Positions 28,378-37,388 of a DNA stretch of 64,000 nucleotides are shown here, piece after piece (positions within the stretch are counted from its first letter, which is position 1; the number at the start of each line of letters is the position of its first letter). Source of the DNA: Streptomyces sp. NBC_00442. GTDB lineage: Bacteria > Actinomycetota > Actinomycetes > Streptomycetales > Streptomycetaceae. Under the pieces are notes generated by a model. The model was not told where the DNA came from. It was given only the letters and a program-made list of their open reading frames with translations, and ran no database searches. Made by a program: the position numbers and the translations under genes. The DNA lies in contig NZ_CP107918.1 of NCBI RefSeq assembly GCF_036014195.1, forward strand, positions 7,661,773 to 7,725,772. Direction: 5' to 3'.

Positions 28378-29481
28378 TCAGCCCTGGAGCGTCTGCTGGG
28401 TGAACTCCAGGGTGATGAACTCGGCGGGCCGCAAGGCGGCGAGGCCGACCTGGACAACCAGCCGGCCCGCGGCGATGTCATGCTCCGTCATCGTGACGCC
28501 CCTGCCGACCCGGACGAAGTACGCCTCCTGCGTACTGCTACCCATCAGGGCGCCCTGCCGCCACAAGCTGTCCAGGTAGTTGTCGATGGCGGAACGCACC
28601 GACTCCCACGTGCGCTGGGCGTTCGGCTCGAACACCGTGACGCTCAGTGCCCTCTGAATGTCGCGCTCGACCATGGTGAACAGTCGGCGGATCGGGATGT
28701 AGCGCCAGTCGGTGTCGGCGAGGGTCCGGGCGCCCCAGATCAGCGTGCCCCGGCCGGAAAAGGTGCGGATGAAGTTGAGGTTGAGGTGGGCGCCCTGGTC
28801 CGTGTCACTGGCCGGGTGGAGCGGGCCGTCGATGCCGCGCAGGGCGATGTTGGCGGGAGCCTTCCATACTCCGCGCTCGCGGTCGACGGCGGTCCAGGCA
28901 CCCGCGACGGCGCCGCTGGGTGCGATCGGCTCGTCGTCGCCGCTCTGCTTGAGCCAGGGGGAGTACACCGCCGCGTAGCCCAACACCTCCTGGTCCAGGC
29001 CCCATGCCTCGACGGCCGTGCCGGCCTGCTCAGGGGTGTGGTCGCGGTCGGTGTGCAGGATGGCCATCGCTTGGTTCTGCGCGGCCCAGCCGGTGAGCGC
29101 GCGGGCCCACTCCCCGGCGCTCTGGGCGCCCTGGTCCCACAGTCCGGGGGCGACCACGATCGTCACGCCCCCCAATGCCGTCACCGCCTCCAGAGCCTCG
29201 GCGAGGGAGGATCCGGCGGTGCTGACCAGGTAGCAGTACCCCCCGCCGTTCTGGAAGTAGCTCTTGAGAACCGGCCCCAGCACCTTGCCGACGTCCGCGC
29301 CGCCATCCGCGTCGGCCAGTGTGCGGAAGTCCAGCCAGCTGTTCACCCGGACCCCGCCCGCGGGCACCCCGGCGAAGTCGCCGACGAACGCCGTCACCGC
29401 GCTCTGCCCCGGCTGGACGGACATGCTGAGGCTGTACGTCTCCGCGACGTAGACGCCCGGGAAGCTCGACGAACCTGCCAT
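28378..29481 (-). CDS. Contractile-injection-system tail sheath protein, orphan
   Basis: A 367-residue sheath subunit of the phage-tail/extracellular contractile injection system (eCIS) type. The N-terminus 'FPGVYVAETYSLSMSV' and the 'SAVTAFVGDF' strand are typical of sheath insertion-strand regions; the C-terminal subtilisin-like sheath domain is seen in 'NLNFIRTFSGRGTLIWGART', 'RYIPIRRLFTMVERDI' and 'ITLEFTQQTLQ'. Length matches eCIS sheaths rather than longer phage ones. ATG 29481 is chosen because a strong GGAGGAG site lies 7 bases upstream. No tube, baseplate, spike, ATPase or cap gene is present within several kb, so it cannot form a complete machine from this locus. Role unknown (spare sheath, relic, or partner to a distant cluster). 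Confidence 0.86.
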   Translation of the reverse strand: MAGSSSFPGVYVAETYSLSMSVQPGQSAVTAFVGDFAGVPAGGVRVNSWLDFRTLADADGGADVGKVLGPVLKSYFQNGGGYCYLVSTAGSSLAEALEAVTALGGVTIVVAPGLWDQGAQSAGEWARALTGWAAQNQAMAILHTDRDHTPEQAGTAVEAWGLDQEVLGYAAVYSPWLKQSGDDEPIAPSGAVAGAWTAVDRERGVWKAPANIALRGIDGPLHPASDTDQGAHLNLNFIRTFSGRGTLIWGARTLADTDWRYIPIRRLFTMVERDIQRALSVTVFEPNAQRTWESVRSAIDNYLDSLWRQGALMGSSTQEAYFVRVGRGVTMTEHDIAAGRLVVQVGLAALRPAEFITLEFTQQTLQG

Positions 29482-29868
29482 GGGACTCTCCTCCACTGTA
29501 GGTGTGCAACGCGGATGATCATCCAGCGGGACCGGAGTACCCGTAGCTGTTCGCGTGTTCTGACCAACGCCACACCGCACTTCAGGTAATGCACCCGAAC
29601 GACGGCGCCAGCCCAACGCCTCCGCCGCACCCTGGCGGTCAAACTCCAGTGAGGCACCCGGCACTCCGTCGAACTTCGACGAGACTCGCCAAAGGTCGTT
29701 GCGACGGATCATGACCCGTCGCAAATGATGTGGCCCCTGACCATCCTTGTGACCAGCGGCGACCAGATGCATTGAGATGAGGAGGAGTTGAAAATCTCAG
29801 CTGATGTGGTCCAGATTCAGCGAATCGGCCGATGTTGTCGTGTGACATCAAACCTTGAGCGTGGGCCA
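29482..29868. other. Upstream region of sheath gene
   Basis: No gene supported; probably contains the sheath gene promoter and the junction with the IS982 relic. Confidence 0.4.
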
Positions 29869-30330
29869 CCGAATTTGGCTGGCTGGCGCAGTAACCGTAT
29901 GCGGCCCAGCCGGCCAGCTCAGTGCGTTTGACCGTCTCGCGGGAGCACCCGCATTCCACCGGGGTGGAGTCGGCCAGCCACACGTCATCGGTCCACAAGG
30001 TGGTGTCGACGGCCAACAGGCGTATGACCTGCCGGACCAGGCCAGCGGATTTTTCGCAGCCGCTTGTTGCAGCCGGGCTGTTTGGGGAGATCTGGGAACA
30101 GGTGCCGTAGGTGGGCGTGGGCGTGGCGGATCGAGCGCGCTTCGGAGGTGGAGCCGAGCATGGCCTGCATCATCGCGAGCGTGATCGGCTCGGCGTCGCT
30201 CAGTCGCGGCGCGATGCCCACGGTCGGCCGCCGCGGGCCCAGGCAAGGCGAGCCCTTGAGCAGGTCGTCGGTTTTCACGACCAGTGCGGTCGCGAGGGTG
30301 TCCAGGCCGGCGTTCACCAGGCCTCCAGGC
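29869..30330 (-). pseudogene. IS982-family transposase, truncated and frameshifted
   Basis: Reads as the N-terminal half of an IS982 transposase: 'ALVVKTDDLLKGSPCLGPRR', 'LSDAEPITLAMMQAMLGSTS', 'EARSIRHAHAHLRHLFPDLP' and, after a shift near 30040, 'VDTTLWTDDVWLADSTPVEC', containing the first catalytic aspartates. Similarity ends at 'ELAGWAAYGYCASQ', so the second half is gone. Confidence 0.75.
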
Positions 30331-30423
30331 TCCGGCGTCGGGGCGGTGCGAGGCCGGAACCTGGAAGTACGGTACGGTGCTGACGGCCGGGAATAGCGTG
30401 TGAAATTGGGGCAATCGGTTCAT

Positions 30424-30870
30424 TCGGCGAGTTCGAATCGGTCGGCGATCTGCTCGATGAGTGGCAGGTGCTCCTCCCAGGTCGCGCTTCCCATACCGAG
30501 CACGTACGCGCCGTTCCCGCGTACGGCGAAGTACTCCCGCATGCGGCAGGTGACTGTTCCCTCGCTGTTGCGGGTGACGAAGTCCAGCGTCACCCCGAGC
30601 TGCCCTGCGAACGCTGCCTCAGCGCGTGCGAGTCGTCGAAGCCATGGGCGGCGAGTCTCTTCTGGGCCCCTCGGCTACCTCCATCGCAGTTCCCCTGGCA
30701 GGCATCTTGAAGACGATCAGGTTTCGTCCGGGCCCGCCGGTGGCCCGAAGGATTTCCGGACCGTTCGCCGGGACCGGAGGCAGCGCCTCCCAGCCAATTG
30801 GTACATGCAGGATCGCCTCGTACGGGACGATCTTGATTGCTTACCAGGTGGCATTGCGGATGTCAGACAT
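30424..30870 (-). pseudogene. Hypothetical (DUF1795/PsbP-like?) protein with nonsense codon and frameshift
   Basis: A gene starting at ATG 30870 (MSDIRNATW) with GGAAGG upstream is stopped after nine codons by an in-frame TAA at about 30841. The same frame then reads 'AIKIVPYEAILHVPIGWEAL' and 'GPGRNLIVFKMPARGTAMEV', shifts near 30660, and finishes with 'QLGVTLDFVTRNSEGTVTCR', 'MREYFAVRGNGAYVLGM' and 'IEQIADRFELAE' plus stop. The beta-rich pattern and final 'TWEEHLPLIEQIADRF' recall DcrB/PsbP-like lipoprotein folds, but there is no signal peptide. Function unknown. Confidence 0.6.
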
Positions 30871-30969
30871 GCGGCGGCCTTCCGGAGCGACGTTCTCGGT
30901 CGCCAGGTGTAATACCGGCAATCGCCCGCAGTGCGAACCTCGCACAAGCCGCCCGGCCCGGTATCCGTA

Positions 30970-31295
30970 GGAGCGGCAACCCCACAAGCGTCGAACATGC
31001 CGTTGAGCTTGTCGACGACGTCCTCGCTCCACTCCAGGTAGCCCCGCAGCACGACCTCGGTGTCGCTCTTGGTGCGAAGGCGGTGCCCGCGCGACACGAG
31101 GTCCGCCCTGTGCTCCCGTTAGTTGCAGATCTCATGAAGGTGAGGACCGCGAGGAGGCGTCCGTCCTCCTCGGCGGTCATCGGCTGACGGCCGCCTTCGA
31201 GGTCGATCACCGACAGGCGGCGGTGGCCGATCGCGGCGTGCGGAGCGACACACACGCCTTCGTCGTCCGGGCCACGGCAGGCCAGGTCGACAGGC
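30970..31295 (-). pseudogene. asnB: Asparagine synthetase B N-terminal fragment
   Basis: Part of the glutaminase domain of AsnB can be read across two frames: 'RGPDDEGVCVAPHAAIGHRR', 'LSVIDLEGGRQPMTAEEDGR' then, after a shift near 31110, 'GHRLRTKSDTEVVLRGYLEW' and 'DVVDKLNGMF'. The catalytic N-terminal cysteine (MCG) and the whole synthetase domain are missing. A relic lying between the broken hypothetical gene and the MFS gene. Confidence 0.75.
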
Positions 31296-31427
31296 CGACG
31301 CTGAGCACCGGGATTCCGGGCGCTTTGCGGACAGGTGCGACTATGCGCCGTTCGGTCGGGGGTCGGCCCGCCGCCGCCGAAGGGGAGGCAACCGCGGCGG
31401 GCCATGGGGGAGAGCGCGGTCCGGGCC

Positions 31428-32651
31428 CTACTGGGACGCGGGGAACGAGATCTTCCTGGCGTGGTGGAACCAGGCCACGAACACCATCAGGACGGCGGCA
31501 CAGCCGCCGATCGTCATGACGGTCGAGGGGGAGGAGTGGTCGATGACGATCCCGCCCATCAGTGCCCCGATGGAGAAGGTGGCCTGGAACGACGCTGTGA
31601 ACACGACGGAGGAGGCCTCGGGGGAGTCGGGGTTGGCCTTGGCGAACCACGTCTGCGAGCAGACCGGCACGGCGCCGTAGGCGATGCCCCAGACGATCAG
31701 CAGGGCCACCGCGCCCAGGTCCCACCGGCCGAGCACCGGCAGCAGCAGGGTCACGGAGGCGATCATCGCCGCGGCCGCCGCGAAGGTGGCCCGCGGGTAC
31801 CGGGTCACAGCGGACCCGCCGAGGAAGTTGCCGACGATGCCCGCGACTCCGTAGATGAGCAGGTAGACCGTGATGAGTCCGGAGCGCACATGGGTCACCT
31901 GCTCCAGGAAGGGGGTGACGTAGGTGTAGGTGCCGAAGTGGGCCAGGACGATGAGGAAGGTCAGCACCAGGGCGAACCGGGTGTTGATGCCGCGGAACAT
32001 GCCGCTGAGCACGTTCAGGCGGGTCGCCTGCACGGCTGGGAGCGCGGGCACCACCAGGAGCAGCATCACGAACACCGCGATGGTGAAGACGCCCATGACG
32101 AGGAACGTCGTCCGCCAGCCCGCGATGTCCGCGATGAACGTGCCGAGCGGGACGCCGAGCACCGAGCCGAGGGGCACCGCCGAGAAGATCACCGAGGTGG
32201 CCCGGCCCACCTGCTCCGCCGGTACAAGCCGGCCGGCGAGCCCAGCCCCGATGGACCAGAAGCCGCCGATCGTGATGCCGACCATCACTCGCGAGATCAG
32301 GATCATCCAGTAGCTCGACGCCGCCGCAGCCAGGAAGTTGGCCAGCGCGAGGAGCAGGATGAACGCGCCGAGCATCACCCGCCGGTCGATGCGCGCGGTG
32401 GCCACGGTCACCACCGGCGCGGAGACCGCGGCGAGGAAGCCGGGCATGGTCATCATCAGCCCGGCCATTCCGTCCGAGATGGTGAAGCTGGATCCGATCG
32501 ATGTCAGCAGACCGATGGGGAGGATTTCGGTGGTGACGATCGCGAAGATCCCCATCATCACCGAGATCACGGTCAGCCAGGAGACCAGGGGTGAACGGAG
32601 AGTCGGCGCTGCTGAGGCTTCGCCGGAGGTGATGGTGGTTGCTGTGGACAT
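31428..32651 (-). CDS. MFS efflux transporter (DHA1 type)
   Basis: A 407-residue inner-membrane drug:proton antiporter-like protein with about 12 predicted membrane segments. Recognisable are the N-terminal 'AIVTTEILPIGLLTSIGSSF' (the E/LPIGL signature of AraJ/CmlR-type sugar-efflux and chloramphenicol transporters), the motif-A-like 'ARIDRRVMLGA' and 'MVGITIGGFWSIGAGLAGRL'. It resembles AraJ/PbuE-type members more than multidrug QacA types. The ATG at 32651 is chosen because the first membrane helix starts shortly after; the frame continues upstream without coding character. No regulator is adjacent, so substrate and control are unknown. Confidence 0.88.
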   Translation of the reverse strand: MSTATTITSGEASAAPTLRSPLVSWLTVISVMMGIFAIVTTEILPIGLLTSIGSSFTISDGMAGLMMTMPGFLAAVSAPVVTVATARIDRRVMLGAFILLLALANFLAAAASSYWMILISRVMVGITIGGFWSIGAGLAGRLVPAEQVGRATSVIFSAVPLGSVLGVPLGTFIADIAGWRTTFLVMGVFTIAVFVMLLLVVPALPAVQATRLNVLSGMFRGINTRFALVLTFLIVLAHFGTYTYVTPFLEQVTHVRSGLITVYLLIYGVAGIVGNFLGGSAVTRYPRATFAAAAAMIASVTLLLPVLGRWDLGAVALLIVWGIAYGAVPVCSQTWFAKANPDSPEASSVVFTASFQATFSIGALMGGIVIDHSSPSTVMTIGGCAAVLMVFVAWFHHARKISFPASQ

Positions 32652-32774
32652 CAATCCCGTCCTGCGTTGGGCATCACGTGGGGTGTGATCACTAGTCCAG
32701 CAGGGACGGCAGCCAGCTTCTGGCAGATTCTCGACACCAACAACAGGCATCCCGGGTGATGTCGCGCTTTCGCG

Positions 32775-32873
32775 AAGCAGAAGCAGGCCCGCACCGCCTT
32801 CCACACCGCCGCACTCTCCGACATGCGCAAGCACGGCCTGTCGGAGCACGGCGGTGCCACCGAGACCGTCGAC
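32775..32873 (+). pseudogene. Replication-relaxation family protein fragment (copy A)
   Basis: About 33 residues: 'TAFHTAALSDMRKHGLSEHG' then 'GATETVD'. The nucleotide sequence 32792-32872 is nearly identical to 36942-37022 (copy B), which continues into a recognisable replication-relaxation protein. Here the similarity ends abruptly. Confidence 0.6.
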
Positions 32874-32889
32874 CCCCCCGGGCCGGGAC

Positions 32890-33190
32890 GCCGCCCTGAC
32901 CCCGGCGCAGCGGGCCACCGCTGTCCAGGCCCACCAGCAGGCCGGGATGCCCGCGGAGTACCTGGAGGGCCGCACGACCGACCCGGCGACGTGGCTGCGC
33001 ACACCCAAGAACCTGGACCGGCTCGCCGCCTTCACCCGCGCCGCCGACGCCCGCCGCCGCGCTATGGAGAACCGGAAGGCCCCGGCCACCGGCCCGGCCA
33101 GTCCGGTCGACCAGCACCGTCAGAGCACGAGCAGCACCGGCAGCCCGACCCCGGTCAAGGCCAGGGCCAGGGCCAGGGCCGCCGGCCGTG
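32890..33190 (+). pseudogene. Mobile-element protein remnant
   Basis: A frame with 'LTPAQRATAVQAHQQAGMPA', 'EYLEGRTTDPATWLRTPKNL' and 'RLAAFTRAADARRRAMENRK' is protein-like and hydrophilic, reminiscent of C-terminal parts of Streptomyces plasmid proteins. No start and no clear family. It follows directly on the replication-relaxation fragment. Confidence 0.4.
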
Positions 33191-33708
33191 AAGTGCCGTG
33201 CGGCCCGTGGCGGGACGGACGACGAAGTCACCGCGCCAGGCGCCGGGACGCGACCGACCGCCCACTCCCGAAGTCACCCGGGAGCGGGAAGGGTGCCAGG
33301 GACCCGCCCCCTCAAGCACGAAGGCCCCCCATGGCTGCCCCGAAACGCCCCGCCTTTCGCCGGAGCAGCGCGAGCGCCTGGAGCAGCTCGCCGACGCCGC
33401 CCGGTTGCGCGCGGCGCTCTACCCGTCGCCGATGCCGCCCCGCCCGGCAGCAGTACCCCTGTGGCTGGCCGAACCGGTGGCGCGCCGGGGGAGGCCGCCG
33501 CCGGGGATGAGTGGACACGGTGCACTCCACCACGCGCGTGCAGGGAGGGGAGTGGACCACGGTGGTGCGGATCGGGCGGTGGAGGACAGATGCCGGGCGC
33601 CGCCCGACTCGCACAACGGTCACCCGTGGTCCTCGGCATCCCGACCACCCGCCCCAGCGCACGTGACGAAAAACCACCGGCGAACGCCAGCGATGATCCA
33701 ATCCGAGG
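33191..33708. other. Mixed small coding relics
   Basis: Short protein-like pieces in different plus-strand frames ('LSPEQRERLEQLADAARLRA', 'GGEWTTVVRIGRWRTDAG') suggest two further decayed small genes. None has intact ends. Confidence 0.35.
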
Positions 33709-34083
33709 TCACGCCTGGGAGAGGACCTCCGCGCGAAGACGCTCATATTCAGCGCTGGCAGTCGGCTCGCCGTCGAAGTAGTCCTCCCAGAAGCCTGGTC
33801 GCTGCCACTCCTCGGGCGCGAGCGTCACCTGGCCGTCCTCCAGCCCTGCGACCCAACAGTCCGGCATTCGACTGCTGACCACGGTGAACATGGCGGCATC
33901 CCACAGCCCAGGGGTGTCTCGCTCCAACAGGACGTCGGGCCGCTCGGGGATCCGAAGGAGGACCCGGCGGGCAGTCGTGATGACTTCCAGGACCGGATAC
34001 TCGGCGCCAACCCGGATCCCTGGATGATCACTCACCACTTCTCCGCTCGTCGGGCTGATGATCTGGAAACACTGAACGATCAT
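33709..34083 (-). CDS. Hypothetical protein, 124 aa
   Basis: An intact small acidic soluble protein. It starts 'MIVQCFQIISPTSGEVVSDH' and contains 'LLERDTPGLWDAAMFTVVSS' and a tryptophan-rich 'EEWQRPGFWEDYFDGEP'. The size, acidity and solitary occurrence next to mobile-element debris are like orphan immunity proteins of contact or polymorphic toxin systems, but no toxin gene is adjacent and the similarity is only in general character. Function unknown. Confidence 0.72.
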   Translation of the reverse strand: MIVQCFQIISPTSGEVVSDHPGIRVGAEYPVLEVITTARRVLLRIPERPDVLLERDTPGLWDAAMFTVVSSRMPDCWVAGLEDGQVTLAPEEWQRPGFWEDYFDGEPTASAEYERLRAEVLSQA

Positions 34084-34142
34084 GCGGGCACCCTACTCAA
34101 GCTCCAGCAGTGCCCAGGCATCGGCTTGACTTACTGATCGTT

Positions 34143-34964
34143 TCAGAATGAGGTTCGGAGTCGTCTCAGGCAGATGATGCTGCAGGCGAGTTGAAGCAAG
34201 CCGAGGTGCAGGTCGGCGCGTATCTCGTAGCGGATGCGCGGGCGCTTGAACTGGTGGAGCCAGGCGAAGGTCCGCTCGACCACCCAGCGGGTCTTGCCCA
34301 GGCCCGAGCCGTGGGCGACGCCGCGTCGGGCGATGAGAGGCTTGATCCCACGCTTCCACGCCAGGCGGCGGTACTTGTCGAAGTCGTAGCCCCGGTCGGA
34401 GAATAGCCTGCGTGGCCGTGGCCGTGTACGCGGGCGTCCGCGCAGGCCCCTAATCGGCGGGATCGCATCGAGGAGCGGCAGGAGCTGGGTGACGTCGTGT
34501 CGGTGGCCGCCGGTCAACGTGACGGCGAGCGGGGTTCCGTGCCGGTCGACGATCAGGTGGTGCTTGCTGCCCGGCCGGCCTCGGTCGACCGGCGAAGGTC
34601 CGGTGTGATCCCCCCTTTGAGCGCCCGGACGTGCGAGCCGTCGATCGCGCAGTCGTCCATCTCCAGCACACCCGCCGATCGCAGCTCTGCCGGCAGCACC
34701 TCGTGCACGCGAGGCCACACACCTGCCTCGGTCCAGTCCCGCAACCGCCGCCAGGCCGTCACTTCGGAGCAGCCCACACTCTCTGCTGGCACGTCGCGCC
34801 AAACAACGCCGGTTCGCAGCACGTACAGCACTCCTGCGAGCGCTGTCCTGTCGGGAACGCGCAGACGTCCGGGGTAGCGACGACGATGCTCGGGAAACGG
34901 GCGGCAGCAGCGGCGCGACGCGCTCCCACAAGGCATCCGGAACAAGATCAGCACACGCCCGCAC
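34143..34964 (-). mobile_element. IS5-family (IS427-like) insertion sequence transposase, two-frame
   Basis: From GTG 34964 the transposase reads 'VPDALWERVAPLLPP', changes frame near 34900 ('RRRYPGRLRVPDRTALAGVL', 'AWRRLRDWTEAGVWPRVHEV', first Asp in 'DDCAIDGSHVRALKGG'), then shifts again on a CAAAGGGGGG run at about 34610-34619 to 'VDRGRPGSKHHLIVDRHGTP', 'RLFSDRGYDFDKYRRLAWKR' (second Asp) and 'RWVVERTFAWLHQFKRPRIR' (catalytic Glu). The slippery run is where IS427-group elements normally use programmed frameshifting, so that shift is expected; the one near 34900 is probably a mutation. Exact terminal repeats not defined. Confidence 0.85.
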
Positions 34965-35031
34965 AGCCTGCCGATCGAGATCGCCAGACGCAAGATCTCG
35001 GACTCGCTGAAGCCATCGATAAGATCGGCCG

Positions 35032-35331
35032 GTGGTTTCGTTCTGGCAGGACCGACGTACCGCCGATGCCGCATTCGCCGCAGCGTGCACTTCAATCGGA
35101 CACGGCCCCGACGAGTGCAATGAGGAAGCTGCTGGGACGGCCTTCTGGTGGACCAGCAGCCTTCCTGCGTGGCCTCACGGGGTGATCGTGTTCTGGCGGC
35201 ACGGTCGGGACTGGCGGCTCATCCCCCTCGATCGTGATGAGAACCCAGTCAAGGGCGGCACAGAGCAACTCCCCTGGCCGGCCGAGCTGCCACCGGACGA
35301 GGCCGCTCAGCGGGTCGCAAAACTGCTCTGA
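35032..35331 (+). CDS. Hypothetical protein, 99 aa
   Basis: A small soluble protein whose second half is convincing ('GVIVFWRHGRDWRLIPLDRD', 'EQLPWPAELPPDEAAQRVAK'). The start at 35032 is the first in-frame one after the insertion sequence and the N-terminus may have been altered by that insertion. No recognised family and no partner gene. Confidence 0.5.
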   Translation: MVSFWQDRRTADAAFAAACTSIGHGPDECNEEAAGTAFWWTSSLPAWPHGVIVFWRHGRDWRLIPLDRDENPVKGGTEQLPWPAELPPDEAAQRVAKLL

Positions 35332-35881
35332 GTGCAGAGAAGGTAGTGGCCCTCCCCACGGCCGGTGAAGTCGAATGCGGTCTCCTGGCCGGCCAGGGCC
35401 TGCAGCCCCTGGCCCGGTCGAACGTCAAGGCTGCGCTCGCCCACCAGGTCGTCGTCGTTGACGAACACGCTCAGCAGCCAGCTGATCAGCCCGGCGACCG
35501 CCGCGGTCACGCGGTCACCGCCGCGAGCGTCGCCTCGTCGCTCTTGCCCCCCGCGATGGTCCTCATCGCCGTGTTCGCGCATGCGTCCGCCACTCCCGCG
35601 ATCGCCTTGCGCAACTCCTCGAAGATGTCCCCGCTGTGTTCCTCCCAGCGCTCGATGTTCGCCATCAGTGTCCGGGTGATTTCCCCGCAGAACAGGTGGG
35701 TGTCCTCCCGCGAAGTCACGCCTCGCTCCGTGCCCCGGGTTCTCGAGGGCTGGCGAGGTGTAGGACTGGCGGGCACCCGTGTCACCTCCACCAGCCCCGC
35801 CTCCAGCGACGGCAGCTCCGGGCCCCGCTCGCGCCGCGCGGCCGCGCGCGGTGTCGCCCCCACGGTCACCGGCAGCCTCAC
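35307..35881 (-). pseudogene. Hypothetical protein, frameshifted
   Basis: The first frame gives 'SREDTHLFCGEITRTLMANI', 'ERWEEHSGDIFEELRKAIAG' and 'CANTAMRTIAG'; it stops at 35507, and the next frame continues with 'VAGLISWLLSVFVNDDDLVG' and 'TAFDFTGRGEGHYLLCTQ'. One indel near 35510 explains both. The rebuilt protein would have a helical N-terminal part and a beta C-terminal domain. Not recognised. Confidence 0.55.
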
Positions 35882-36170
35882 CCCCTCAGTTCCTCATCCT
35901 GGCCCGCTACGACGGCACCGGCCGCCTGACGGGTCGGACTCATGGGACCGAGGAGTTCAGCATGAGCATGGCGGTGGTTGGGTTGATGGCCGGCATGGCA
36001 CTCGGCTTCGCCGCGCACCATCGGCCGCACCGTCCCAAGCTCCGGAGTTTTCCGCTCGCTGGAGCCGAAGTGGTGGGCAGCCTGCTGCAGCACCATGTTC
36101 ATCTGGAACCGCGTCCTTGATAGAGACGCGGCCACGTGAAGATCATTCCCTGAGCAGTGACGGAGTCGTT

Positions 36171-36701
36171 GTGCCTCTCATCATCGAGTACAGCACCAAT
36201 GCCCGGCCGGGCTACAGGCTCGTGGAGGTGTATGACTCGGCTGCCTACCTCGGCGACGATGAGTCGTTGCAGCGGTCAAAGACTCAGGTGGTCGCCGGGA
36301 ACGGCCATCACCTTTACCTGCAGGCCGGCCAACCCGACATCGAAGTACAGGTCACCATCAGGATCTGGGATACCCCCCAGAGGCCCCCAGGAGACGTTGA
36401 GGGCACGATTCCTGTCTCTCTGGAATCAGAAACAGGCCAACTCGTCGTCAACCAAATCACCTTCGGGCCGGCAGGCGTGATGGACCTACCCCGCCCCGGC
36501 GTCTACAACGGACACGCGGCATGGAGCGGACGAGAAGCCACGGCTGCCTACTACAACACGTGCATCCAGCGCGGTGCCCAGGAGCAATGGGACGCGGAAC
36601 AGATCGGAGCAGCGTGGAGGCAGTGCCCTACGACTGAGCAGTACACCCTCGACCTCTGGTGCGTACGCGAATCCGAACCAGAGGACGACTGGGACGAATA
36701 G
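36171..36701 (+). CDS. Hypothetical protein, 176 aa
   Basis: An intact acidic soluble protein starting at GTG 36171, with ACGGAG about 7 bases upstream. Sequence features are 'LIIEYSTNARPGYRLVEVYD', a beta-rich central part, 'ATAAYYNTCIQRGAQEQWDA' and an aspartate/glutamate-rich end (EPEDDWDE). I do not recognise a family; overall character resembles small accessory/immunity-type proteins. It stands alone between relics. Confidence 0.7.
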   Translation: MPLIIEYSTNARPGYRLVEVYDSAAYLGDDESLQRSKTQVVAGNGHHLYLQAGQPDIEVQVTIRIWDTPQRPPGDVEGTIPVSLESETGQLVVNQITFGPAGVMDLPRPGVYNGHAAWSGREATAAYYNTCIQRGAQEQWDAEQIGAAWRQCPTTEQYTLDLWCVRESEPEDDWDE

Positions 36702-36941
36702 CCCGTGCGCCATGGCCATCCCGGTGCTGAGCGCTTGCACGAGTTCCTGACGGACTGCGTCGAACCTTGACTCCGGAGCTGTCGACTGGTCCGGAATCGG
36801 GCTGACCAGGCCGGTCAGGGTTCGATGGCACGAGCCATGCAGTGGTCCAACTTCAGTGGCAATAGGTCCAGGTTCGGTGTCACGGGACACCGGCGCCGCC
36901 AACTGCAACACCCGGCCCCGCCTCTAAAACCTCCTCTGCAA

Positions 36942-37230
36942 CACCGCCTCCCACACCGCCGCACTCTCCGGCATGCGCAAGCACGGCCTGTCGGAGCACG
37001 GCGGTGCCACCGGGACCGGCGACTGCTTGCGGAACCTGACGCCCAAGGGCCCTGACGCCGCTTCCTACGAACTGCGCCGCCCGGTAACGGAGATGGGCTC
37101 CACCGCGCGCGGCGCGGGCTCCAGCGGGGCCTCCCACCCGATGGCCGTGAACGAGACCGTGATCGCACTGCTGCGCCCGAAGCCGGACCTGGCCAAGCTC
37201 GCCGACGACCCGCCGCACGCAGAAGGCCAC
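36942..37230 (+). pseudogene. Replication-relaxation family protein fragment (copy B)
   Basis: A truncated copy of a mobile-element replication-relaxation protein: 'HTAALSGMRKHGLSEHGGAT', 'CLRNLTPKGPDAASYELRRP', 'VTEMGSTARGAGSSGASHPM' and 'AVNETVIALLRPKPDLAKLA'. N-terminal winged-helix part and C-terminal nuclease-like part are missing. The first 81 bases are duplicated at 32792-32872 in the same orientation. Confidence 0.7.
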
Positions 37231-37388
37231 CGGCTGGTTTTCACGCCTGCGCTGCTGAGCCGGGCAAGCCGCCGGCGGGGTGCCGTCCTAGCCCGGTGAC
37301 GGGGCCTGGGCGGCCTGGGCGGCCTGGGCGAAGTGCATGATGATTCCCTCCGGGCCTGCTGGTTCCTGGCAGAGGAGGAGTCGCTTCC

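Noticed and set aside
29800..36870. Similar GTGGTCCA-A/G-NTTCAG motifs at about 29808 and 36840 considered as transposon ends
   Set aside because: Only a dozen bases match and the flanking and internal sequences do not agree; chance cannot be excluded.
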